This document shows positions 12,057 through 22,900 of a stretch of DNA of 64,000 bases, in pieces (position 1 is the stretch's first letter; each line of letters opens with the position of its first letter). The notes beneath the pieces are model-generated. The model saw nothing but the letters and a program-made list of their open reading frames with translations, made no database searches and was not told the DNA's origin. Source of the DNA: Pollenia angustigena (lineage: Eukaryota; Arthropoda; Insecta; Diptera; Polleniidae); the NCBI GenBank assembly GCA_930367215.1, contig OV884056.1:195341310-195405309 (forward strand), in the 5' to 3' direction. The translations under genes were made by a program, and so were the position numbers.

Positions 12057-12320
12057 TAAAAGAAAAATGACAAACTGCAGAAACAAAACAATACCATTAT
12101 TTCTGACCTCTACAAAAATAATATTATTAATACAGGTGAAAAACGTAAACTTCTTTGTTCTGCGGCTACTGCACCTAGAATATACGGCTTACCCAAAATA
12201 CATAAAGAAGGGACACCCTTACGACCTATTGTGTCGTCAGTTCAAGTACCATGTTACCAATTATCAAAATACGTTGGTAATATTCTTAAAGTCATAATTT
12301 CTGACAAATATAATGTTAAA
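12057..12320 (+). pseudogene. Penelope RT, N-terminal fragment
   Basis: The frame reads NNTIISDLYKNN, then CSATAPRIYGLPKIHKEGTP and RPIVSSVQVPCYQLS, the hallmark fingers block of Penelope-like RTs, and ends NVKRSN followed by TGA at 12330-12332. The next fragment resumes in another frame a few codons later. A small frameshifting deletion at about 12320-12335 therefore separates it from the main ORF. Confidence 0.85.
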
Positions 12321-12337
12321 AGGAGCAACTGAGCGGC

Positions 12338-13618
12338 GTGAAAATTAACAATAATGAAACTATGATATCGTTTGACGTGATTTCACTATTCACGAACATC
12401 CCAATTCAGACGGCAATAGACACAATTATGAAAAAATGGAGTATTATTAAAAATCATACTAAGATGTCCAGCTCACAATTTTTAAGAATACTCAAATTTT
12501 GTCTAAATGACAATAATTATTTTATGTTTGGTGAAAATATTTATACTCAAATCTTTGGTATGCCAATGGGGAACCCACTATCACCCACTATAGCGGATAT
12601 CATACTTGACAATCTACTTGACGATGCAATTACTGAACTAGAAAATAAAAATATTTACATTACATATATCGCCAAATATGTAGACGACATTTTGGCGATA
12701 ACTCGCATAGAAGACAAGGACACAATTCTGTCAATTCTTAACAAACAACACCCTAAAATACAATTTACAACTGAGATTGAGAAAAACGGAGAAATCGCGT
12801 ACTTAGACTCAAAAATTATACGCAAAAATAATAAGATTCTGTTTGATTGGTACACTAAAGAAACATCTTCAGGAAGGTTAATGAATTACCACGCTACACA
12901 ACCCAAAAATCAAATTATAAACACAGCAAAAAATTTTATTTCTAGGGTATACAACATAAGTGATACACAATTTCATAATGAAAACAAACACATTATAACA
13001 AACATTTTAAAAAACAATAGCTTCCCCACCAAACTCACATCTACATTGATAGACAATACGATTAAACAATTGGATAAGGACAAAAATAACCACAACAAAT
13101 CTGCAAACATAGAAAAAGAAGAGAACAAATTTTACAGTGTAAAATACATACCTGGGTTAACCGATAATAATAATATACGGTCGTCAATAAAAACAAAAAA
13201 CATCTGTTTTGCATACAAACCCAATTTGACATTAAGTACAATTTTTTCTAGAGTTAAGGCGCCAATTAATAAACAAAAACAAAGTAACATTGTACACGAA
13301 TTACAATGTGAAGGAAATGACAAACAGCCATGCGAGCTAATTTATATAGGAACAACAAAACGTACACTGGAGACAAGAATGGGAAAACACAAGATGGACA
13401 TAATGCGGAGAAAAGAGACCACAGCACTAGCACAACACATCCTACATACTGGTCACACAATTAGGTTCGATGATGTAAAAATTCTAGATAAAGAAAATAA
13501 AGAAAGAAAGAGGTACACAATTGAAAGCCTTAGAATCCAACAACAAATTAATAGAACAATGAATTTGAAGGAAGACACGAACAAAATAAATGCGAGCTAT
13601 ATTGTTGCCATTACTTAA
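12338..13618 (+). CDS. Penelope-like RT plus GIY-YIG endonuclease ORF
   Basis: 426 codons are open to TAA. RT motifs are present: SFDVISLFTNIP (residues 11-22), GMPMGNPLSP (74-83) and the catalytic YVDD (114-117), followed by the thumb. The GIY-YIG domain begins at LIYIGTT (334-340) with KRTLETRMGKH behind it, and the conserved downstream region is present to the C terminus. The start shown is only where the frame becomes open; the natural protein continues upstream in the previous frame. The catalytic residues look intact, which suggests a young copy broken only by the 5' truncation and one frameshift. Confidence 0.9.
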   Translation: MKINNNETMISFDVISLFTNIPIQTAIDTIMKKWSIIKNHTKMSSSQFLRILKFCLNDNNYFMFGENIYTQIFGMPMGNPLSPTIADIILDNLLDDAITELENKNIYITYIAKYVDDILAITRIEDKDTILSILNKQHPKIQFTTEIEKNGEIAYLDSKIIRKNNKILFDWYTKETSSGRLMNYHATQPKNQIINTAKNFISRVYNISDTQFHNENKHIITNILKNNSFPTKLTSTLIDNTIKQLDKDKNNHNKSANIEKEENKFYSVKYIPGLTDNNNIRSSIKTKNICFAYKPNLTLSTIFSRVKAPINKQKQSNIVHELQCEGNDKQPCELIYIGTTKRTLETRMGKHKMDIMRRKETTALAQHILHTGHTIRFDDVKILDKENKERKRYTIESLRIQQQINRTMNLKEDTNKINASYIVAIT

Positions 13619-13810
13619 GCTGTGATATATTTTAAGTTTAAAGTAATATGTATTTTTTAAATATTAAAATTAATTTTTATATTTGTATGATCCTGAGTAC
13701 ATCTAAAACTTTTTAATGTGATTAAATTTTCATATTGTAAGTCTTTAATGTTTATGTGGTACATGATTGTATTTATTTTATTGTTTTTATAATTTTTAAA
13801 TAGACAATCC

Positions 13811-13846
13811 CTTGAAAAAGTCGACAAACAATCGACGAAACGTCGG
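13811..13846 (+). ncRNA. Degenerate hammerhead-ribozyme-like motif of the PLE
   Basis: CTTGAAAAA stands where a CUGAUGA box would be. It is followed by stem II GTCGA/TCGAC (13820-13824 with 13832-13836, 7-base loop) and then GAAAC (13837-13841) and GTCGG. Penelope-like elements are known to carry hammerhead motifs. Here the first core box is not canonical, so activity is doubtful. Confidence 0.45.
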
Positions 13847-13989
13847 GAACAATATATTGTAATTAAAAATTGAATTTTATTTACATTGAAGAAATTTAGG
13901 CCCTATTAGCTTGACAAAAATAATATTCTTGAAAAATTTTAACATTTCTCGTTTAAGTATAATTATAATTTATAACTTTCTATTTCCAG

Positions 13990-16900
13990 TTATGGCCTCT
14001 CGTATGAGGAAATTGAAAAAGGTTTACCCACCATTGATACCTCTAAAACTTTGATACGTGAAGTGTGTCCACCATTTTTCTCTGGCGTTGAATGTCGTCC
14101 TGGCAAATATCGGCGTTTTGATGGTCTATGCAATAACATTGAACATCCCACGTGGGGTGCAGCCATGTCTCCATTCCAGCGTTTAATTGGTCCTCTCTAT
14201 TCGGATGGCATTAATGCTCCTAGAATCTCCGTTACTGGTCGCGATTTGCCTTTTTCACGTGTTGTCTCGCGTACAATGCATCCCGATGATGGTTATCATG
14301 ATCATGCTGGTACTGTAATGGTCATCGCTTGGGGTCAATTTATGGATCACGATTTCACTTTGACTGGTACTCCTTTGGGTAAGAATTTTCTATTAAATTA
14401 TTTAAAACGAATTTTATTATAGAATAACCGTTCCTTGCCAGATCCGATTAACCGCAATGATCCTGAAGAATGTTGCAAACGTCCTTTGCATTTGAAACAT
14501 CCCTATTGTAATGAGATTCGTGTGCCCGATGATGATTATTTCTATCGTCTGTTCAATGTTAAGTGTATTGATTTTGTACGTGGTTTCCCTTCACCTAGAC
14601 CTGGCTGCAGATTGGGTAAGTTGAAGCACAGGTGCAACTGCCATTGCTACAATTTTAATGGCTGTTCAATGTTTAATTAATTTTTGTGTTTAATGCCAAG
14701 TTTATAAAAGAAAATACTACAAATGTTAAAAAGGGCTCGCCTTAATTTTAAATAAAATTAAACTGCTTCACTTTGGAACAAAAACAAAATCTCAGAAAAA
14801 ACTGCTTAAAGCTTATAGTCGAAAACTGTTGGTTTTTTTCTTATTGGATTTAAAATGTCAATCATTAAATGTGGCTGCCACATTACTACAATAATCTACC
14901 GCTTTCGAGTGTGTTGCATTTTTCGTTTTTTGCTTCTCAAGAGTAGGCGTTTACTTAGGGGGGACTTTAGCAGCTTTGTCTGTTAACGCCCATGTCATAT
15001 TTCTTTTCTTGCTCTTAAATAAAATACTTAATTTTTAAGTGGTAAAAATATGGATACAAACGTATATGGAGATCGATATCGAAGGCCGTTTGTTAAGGTT
15101 TTATTTGTGTAAGTTTTCAAATACATATTAGATTAAATCTGAATGTAAGCATTTGTTTTTGTGGTTTGCATTAATGCAATTATGGTGTGAATTCAATTTT
15201 TGTTTTTCATTAAGTGAATGTTCTTGCAACAACAATCTTTTTTTTACGCTTTTAATTCTCATAGACATAAATGCTGTTTTTTTAGTTGGATTTGTTTTCG
15301 TTTAGATAAAGCATTTCATAGAGTTTTTTGGTCAAACGGAAGCAAAGTTTAAGGTTGAAATGGTCGAGATTGACCGACTATATTTTCATACTTGTTTTTA
15401 TTTAGATCTAGGTCTGAAATCCATTTGTATAGTGGATTTAAAAGAAACCTTAATAAAAACAAGTAAGAAAGTGAAGTCCGTCAAGCCCGACCATTTGGTA
15501 AACTACACCAGAGTAAAAGTATAAACCAGGGCTGTGGAGTCGGATTCGCAGTAGAGGAGTCGGAGTTTAGATTTTTGTACCGGAGCCAGTACCGTCGCAG
15601 TACCCACAAAACCTCGCGACTTCGGCTACAAAACTTTTCTTATCTTAGAAAGTTTAAATATTGCATCGCCAATATTTTAAATATTGAAATTATTTGAATT
15701 GAAATTATTTGAAATTATGGAATATCACCATTTTCAGTTGGCTTTCGATCGGTATGCCAAAGGTGGGTCTTGGACCAATAATTTTTTTGTGTTACACACA
15801 TTAACACAAACGCAATATGCCACGGTTGGCCACATCTTATAGACATATTCAAAGACTAACTCGCGACAATTTATACACGACCTGTTAAGCAATTTATTTA
15901 AAATGTGTTTAATTGTGATTCATAAATGTTTAAAGGCGGATGCTATGTTTGCTTTTTTGAATAGCAAACTATAATCGCACAAGTTGGGATGCATAAAAGC
16001 GTTAAATTCTAATAGCTGGTGTGCACTTAAGCGATAAATTATGTGTCTACATTTTTAAAAATCCCATGTAAACAAACATTTAACATCTAAATTGTTAAAA
16101 GAAATTCCTTAAACTAAACGTCTGATTAAATGACATGCACAATGCGTTTAATATGCAAAAATCATATCATGGCCACTGTAATCATATACGCAAATTGTGT
16201 TTGAGTATATTCTATTCTAAATATGGGCAAAAGGTCCACCGTGACCGAAAATTTAAAAGTTATTAAAACCTGATTATTTTACGATATTGTTATAAAGAAA
16301 TATTTAGATTTTACTAATTTTATAAATTTACTCATAAATTTGTTCACTTAGATGAACAATCAGACTGCAAACGTAATTTCTTATTTTTGAGAATGTTTTA
16401 TTGTATGTTTTCTTTAATATTTATCTTTCTTAAAAAAGGTGATATTTGATAAAAATTATTCCAAAAAAATTGTCTTACATGGTCTGTAATCTAAGGAAGA
16501 GTTCAAAGAGAAATATGTTATTCGGATTAATGGTAAATTTTTATTTTATTTTGATCATTATTCAGTTAAATTATTACGGAAAAAATTTCACGTTCGAAAT
16601 GTCACGTATCGACCCAGATTTTGGCTTAAAAAAGATTTTGGAATCAAACCAAAACATCTTAATGTTACATTGCTACGTAAAATTCTGAAAGTAGTTTACC
16701 TAAAAAATTGTGTCAGGTTTCGCCGAATTACGCCTTTTTATACATGACCAAAAAAACTACTTCTGTTTTTTTCACGTTCGAACCGCTACTTCTTTTGCCA
16801 TTATATTTAACGAAGAATCGCGCCCTCCATAAACTTTAGCATAGATAACATTGCTTTCTTAATGCTATAATTTAAGGATTAAGAAAACGTAAAATATTTG

Positions 16901-19900
16901 TTGCTTAAAATGTTATTGCATTTTTGATGCGTACGACTGTCACGTTCAACACTTTGGAATTACCCATATGACAATGTGGGTTGAATAAAGCCATCGCTAT
17001 GTTCGAACAACAAACAATTTCATGTTCTCACATGAATTTAGCTCGTGTAGACTGCTGTTTTTGATGTTTTGTTTTGTGTTCAAACAGAATTGTTTGCACA
17101 TTTGTTATATTGCTATCGATGAATTTACGTCATCTTAATGATTTTTGTTGCTTTTTGTGTGGGTTTTCATGTTATTTATATTCCTCACGTCAAAGGTCAT
17201 GAACAAATTATTTTGGCGATTTTTGGTCTTTCAATATATACCTTTTAGAAAATGACAATGTGGTTTTTAAAAGGCCTCTACTGCACACATGAATTTGGCT
17301 TGTGTAGCCTGCTGTTGTCGATGTTTTTTTTTTTTTTTTTTTTTTTTTTTTTGTTAAAACTGCCGTCAATGAATTCACGTCGTCTTGAATGATTTTGTTG
17401 CTTTAAGTCACAAGACCCATCGTCGTTAAAGTTATTTTTCGTAAAACTAGATAAAGGATTAATTTTTAAATACTGTGTGAAATGAATTAAATTTTTTTAA
17501 AAATAACTCTAATATATAAATTTTTTCCGGTTTGAATTTCAATGTATTTTTCATTAACTGCACTCTAACTCCCACTGCGTTTTAAGGTGATACTTAAACT
17601 GACATTAAGCTTATGGCTTCTGTTCTTGACTATTTATATTTAATTCTTAATTCAACTGGTTAGTTTTTTTTTTCTATTTTAGGCATTAAAATTACTTTAA
17701 TCCGTACATTTTATAAGGATATATCGTCAGTTAAAATGCAAAAATCTCTGTAAAATTAAAAGTATTAACATCTCAGAAAAATATTCATTTTTAAGTCGTC
17801 CATGAAATTCTTCAAACCATTTTCAAAGACATCCGTTTCATTATATTTTGTTTGAAAAAAATGGGTTATTACTAGGGATCCGATTTCCATGCAAATTTAT
17901 GTTTTTTCAAAAGATTTTGTTATTCGTGCTTAATTCCCAGTTTTTATTCTTGACAAAAACACTTGAAATTTATTGTTGATGGGATAAGCTATTCCTATGC
18001 GCATTTCACTGGTTGATTAGGCCAGATCATCAGGAAACTTCATCCATAAAGATTTTACAAAAACTAAAGATATTAAACCAAATAAAACTGTTAAACGTAT
18101 AAGAATTATAGCAAGAGTTCTACTTGTAATAATATCAAAGTTTAAACAAAACACATCAACAATAAACAACAGTGGGTTTATCTCATCTTACATTCCCCAC
18201 TACAATTAGTTGAAATTCTATCAACATTAATTGTAGTTGTAAGTAGGTTAAGAAAAACAAAATAAAAACAACACAACAACAATAAATTTCAAGTGTTTTT
18301 GTCAAGAATAAAAACTGGGAATTAAGCACGAATAACAAAATCTTTTGAAATTAAAATTTTGTATTCCCAAAAATTGAAATTACTTTTTGATTTATGTTTT
18401 TTGTCGATAGTCTAAGGCCGAGGCCACGCAATGAGCGGCTAAGCGTCAAGCGTCATAAAATTAAAACATATGAAATACTATTGAAGTGGCCACGAAATGA
18501 GCGGCATGCGAGCGAAAGTTTTGAGCAGCTAAGCGGCGTCGCTCAGGAATAAAACTTGTTCTAATTTTTAGTTGTTTTCTGAGCGTCAAAAAATAAACAT
18601 GGCAAAAGTAAATATGGAGCTTATGATTTCATCCGTACAAAGCGACCAAATTATGGCAAGACAGATTATCAAATTTTAAAAATAAAAATATAACCGACAA
18701 ATTATTTTTTTGTTTTGTCAATTTGTTGTTAACTTTTAGCAACAGCAAATCAAAGCATTTCACAGACATACGGCAGTATTGTATTGGGTAGATTTATATA
18801 TAAATGGCTTAATTCCCCTTGCTTGATAAATATGGACACATTAGCATGATGTGTATATTAATACTGTGTTGTAGGGTGTCATATGGTCGGGCTTGACCGA
18901 CTATACTTTCTTACTTGTTCATAATTTGTTTTTGTTTTAAATGTAAGTTAAGCGAACGAAGTCTTCGATCGAAATCGACGAACATGCTGCAATTTTTTTT
19001 TTTTTTTTCTTAAAAAACGCATTACATTTTTATGAATACGATTTTCGCGTAATAACATTGAACAAGCCACTCTTTACAATGGCATTTTAACAACTAACCG
19101 TTAAGAAGTGACGCTCAGTAATAAGCCACTTGCCGCTCAAACTTGACGCTTTGACGCTCATCGCTCAGCCGCTTGACGCTTAGCCGCTCATTGCGTGGCC
19201 TCGGCCTAAGAACGATGTCGACAAATTATCTTTCCGAATCATTAAATTTGCATTAAAATGGCTTCGATTTGTTTCTACATATTATTGCATATTTTGGTGA
19301 AAATGCATATTTTTCCATATTCAAGTTTTAAATTCATATTTTTGCATATTTTGACACTTTTGAGTGATTTTTTCTTTAATTTCCACATTATAAAAAAGAT
19401 CTTAAAAAATTTTTTTTTAAAACAAAAACAAAAACCTTCCAAAAAATTTTTCAAATCAAAAAATAAATTTTTTTGGAGACAAGATTTTCAAGATTTCTAC
19501 AAAAGATCCTTCTATTTAAAACCGATCCAGCACCTAACATGGTTAAGGCTTCCAATGATCTGGACACAAAGTGGGATCTGAAAATGAATTTTTCCAATAT
19601 GCATTAGCATTAGGGTGCCAGAAACCAATATTCAAATAACTGGACAATGTAAAAAAATTCACCTGAATTTTATAAAAATAACTCAACAATCTAAAAAAAT
19701 TTAAAAAAAAATAAAATTTGATATAATTTTGATGTCATAACGTTAAAAAATACGAGGAAACGTAACAATAAAAATTCGTCATATTACATTTCGTCACCTA
19801 AAATCAAAAAGGGCATAAGTAAAAATTCAAAATCAACTTTTTTTGCGAAATACTCGTAAGCGCGAAAACACGAATTTTACTGGAAAAGATTTTTTCTAAT

Positions 19901-22900
19901 TATCTTAACCCTTATGTGAGTGACAGGGTACCCGGGTAACTTTTTAAACATTAATTGCGTTTTTTGTTTGTTTAAAGTTTCTTAACGGAGTGGAATCTCT
20001 TGAGAACTCTTATTATTCTGTTTTAAATATGTTTAAATAAACATTAGCTAAGTTTCTTAATTTGAGATGGTTCTGTGGGTAAATTTTTATTTTGCACCCT
20101 TAATGGGGTGACAGGATACCCGGGTACCTTAACGAAAATATTTAAAATAACATTTACTTTTTCGTATTCGTATTGTTATGAAAATCAGCATAAAAGCATG
20201 TTGAATTGAATAAACTGGAATATTTTTAACTTTTCACATGAATGAAAGTTTAAAATTTAAAAATTAATAGACAGTGTTAGTCATTTTGTATATTTTGTTT
20301 ATTCAAACTAAAGTCTGAAGAAAGCACAAAAAAAAGAATAAATATACACTTCAATATAGAACAACTCAGAAAAACAAAACTGAGATCCTTCGAAGAAGGA
20401 TTCACACAGAGGACGGTGAATTGAATGTTCGTTTCAACTTGCGCAAGCCTTTCGAGTTTTTCAATTTTTTTTTCACATAGAACAACTGTCGACAACTCTG
20501 AAATTACTATTACTTTCACGCAAAATTTCTCACTGGATAATAAAGTTTTGAATATGTCCTTAGGTGTTCCTATATTTAAGCCAGGAGCAGGACCTCTGCG
20601 TTGTCGTAATTTCTGTTGATGTTTTGGTATTCCGGATAGGGATCAAGACGCTTATGCGAAGCATCCATGCCATGAACTTCAGTTGTTTCTTCACTCTCGC
20701 CAGAATCATATGAATCCTCGTTGTCAACTATTTATCTCATATGTTCTGCATCGGATACTTCTGATATTATATCGCAAATGCTCAGAATATGTTCACATTC
20801 GTTTTATATCTCATTTGTATCGGTGAAATCTAAGCGTGCTTGTTTAGAACAAGAAGCTAATGAATTACACTTTACCTTCTCCTTGCGCACACCGAACTTA
20901 TTAATGTATTAACTACGTAAGGTATGAAAGCAGTAGCAAGTAGATGAATTTGCCGACCATTCACAAAGCCAAAGGGAAATCCCCCGATTCGTGTTTATGT
21001 TAGACATTGCAAAAACATATATTTTACATTTTGTTAAATGAATATTCTTATATAAATTGTAATAAAATGTAAAATTATCGTATTTATTGTATCTGGTACC
21101 CGGGTACCCTGTCACTCTGTTAAAGGTTTTTTTGTTGTCACTCACATAAGGGTTAAAATCTAACCGAAAATCCAAAATTAGACCAAAACATTCCACAGAT
21201 AAGATTTCTAAAATCGGGCTTAAATTAGGAATTCTGGATTGTTTTTAATTTTTGGTGGCACTCCTGATATGTCTACAGATCCCTAATCCTTAACTTAAAC
21301 TGGAATACAAGTCTATAATTAGCATTTGGAATTTGGTTTCAATCGGACTAAACGATTACAAAGTCCAGAAAAATTCCCGTTTTTGTTCTTAAATCTCTTA
21401 CTGTAAGTCGCTTACGTTTTAAAGAATTTACTAACTCTTGTTTTAGTTGCAAGCAAATATATTTGAAAATTTTGCAAACTTTCATCAAAATTTTGTATTG
21501 AAATTTCCAAAGGACATCCTTTTCCTTTCTTGTGGGTATAGATTATTTGAAATACTTAAAGTACTTTCGAAAAAGCCATGCAAATTTGTATGAAAAATGC
21601 AAACGAGATCCATTTATGTACATAGATTTTGAACGTTACTTTTATCGCATTTTTGAATACAAATTGGAATATCTTCGGGCAAGATATAAATTGTTCCTTT
21701 ACATTACAGAAATTCTATTTTAACTGGACAATCTGTATTTGAGCTGGTAAATGGCTTAAGCCCAAAAAAACTGGACAATCCAGGGCATTCCAGGCCGTCT
21801 GGTAACCCTTATTGGCAATCTTTAAATGCAGGACAAAGTTTTACATTAAATAAAACAGTACTTATTTATTTAAACAAATAATAATTTAAATTAGTTTTTT
21901 AAAATAACAATAGACTAAAATTTTCTTAATTAAAAAGCGATTTTTTATGGAAATTTTTTAAGTTTTTAGTGCATATTTTTTTATTGTTTTAGTGCATATT
22001 GTGGATTTTTTTAGTGCATGTTTTAAGCGCATATTTTCGATTTTTTAGTGAATGAAAATCTCATCCCAATAATAATCAATCAAAAACTCGATTTTGAATT
22101 TTGGTTCGTTACGCCTTTTTTCATTTTAGCTAATGATATAAACATTGTTCTAGAAGTTTAGAGCATTTAGTGTAAATCATTGATACAATATAAATTTATT
22201 TAAGTATTCACCATCGTTACCGTTACCGCGGCAAAAAAAAAAACAAATGCGCACTTTTTAAAGCAAAGAAGCGAATTTCAGAGACCCTGTTTTGAAGTAA
22301 GGCGCGTTAAAGTGCATTTATCGAAACATATATGTGTCGAGCAAGGCAAGGTGTGGACTATAAGGCGGGTAATGCAAAACTTTCGACCCCCTTAATAATA
22401 GTTTTTAACAGGTCGTGCAACATATGTCCGACCGTTGTCACGATAAAATATTATGCGTTCATGCCTAGGTCCCGACTTCAGCAACTCATAATAAATGGGA
22501 CCCTTCTTGACTTATTAGAAAGCTTTACCTAAGACACATTAACATTTGGCTTCGGCCTTAATACACCTGTTTTCCTTTCTAATACTTCACCTATAATATA
22601 TATATCCTTGGAGAAATAGGGATCTTAAAAACGTGAACAGATGAGTAACGTATGTAGTCTGGCATTGAAGATCAGAAAAACAAGTTAGAAACCAAAATGT
22701 GGGCCACTTTAAAGTTCTTACTTCATAAGTATAACAGAAAAGACGAAATTTGATACATTTTGTTTATAAGTCCCATTTCTCTTATAGACTAAACCGAAAC
22801 TTTTTAAGCATATTTTTTATAAAAATTTGATTAAAATTCTTTTTTTAGGTTCCCGTCAACAGTTTAACACATTGACTGGTGTCATTGATGCCAATACCGT

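Larger units (their letters stand above)
12057..13870 (+). mobile_element. Penelope-like retroelement, 5'-truncated
   Basis: Two adjacent plus-strand frames encode a Penelope-type reverse transcriptase followed by a GIY-YIG endonuclease. The 3' non-coding part carries a hammerhead-like hairpin. The 5' part of the RT is missing. The element sits upstream of the first visible peroxidase exon, so it is probably intronic to that gene. Exact ends and TSD are not resolved. Confidence 0.9.
19258..22040. repeat. TGCATATTTT motif clusters at both sides of the nested block
   Basis: Repeated GCATATTTT words occur at 19285-19345 and again as AGTGCATATTTTT units at 21967-22040, bracketing the nested elements. 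They may be the two halves of one older element, but orientation and ends are not resolved. Confidence 0.3.

Noticed and set aside
12655..13460. Three minus-strand frames
   Set aside because: Antisense shadows of the Penelope ORF.
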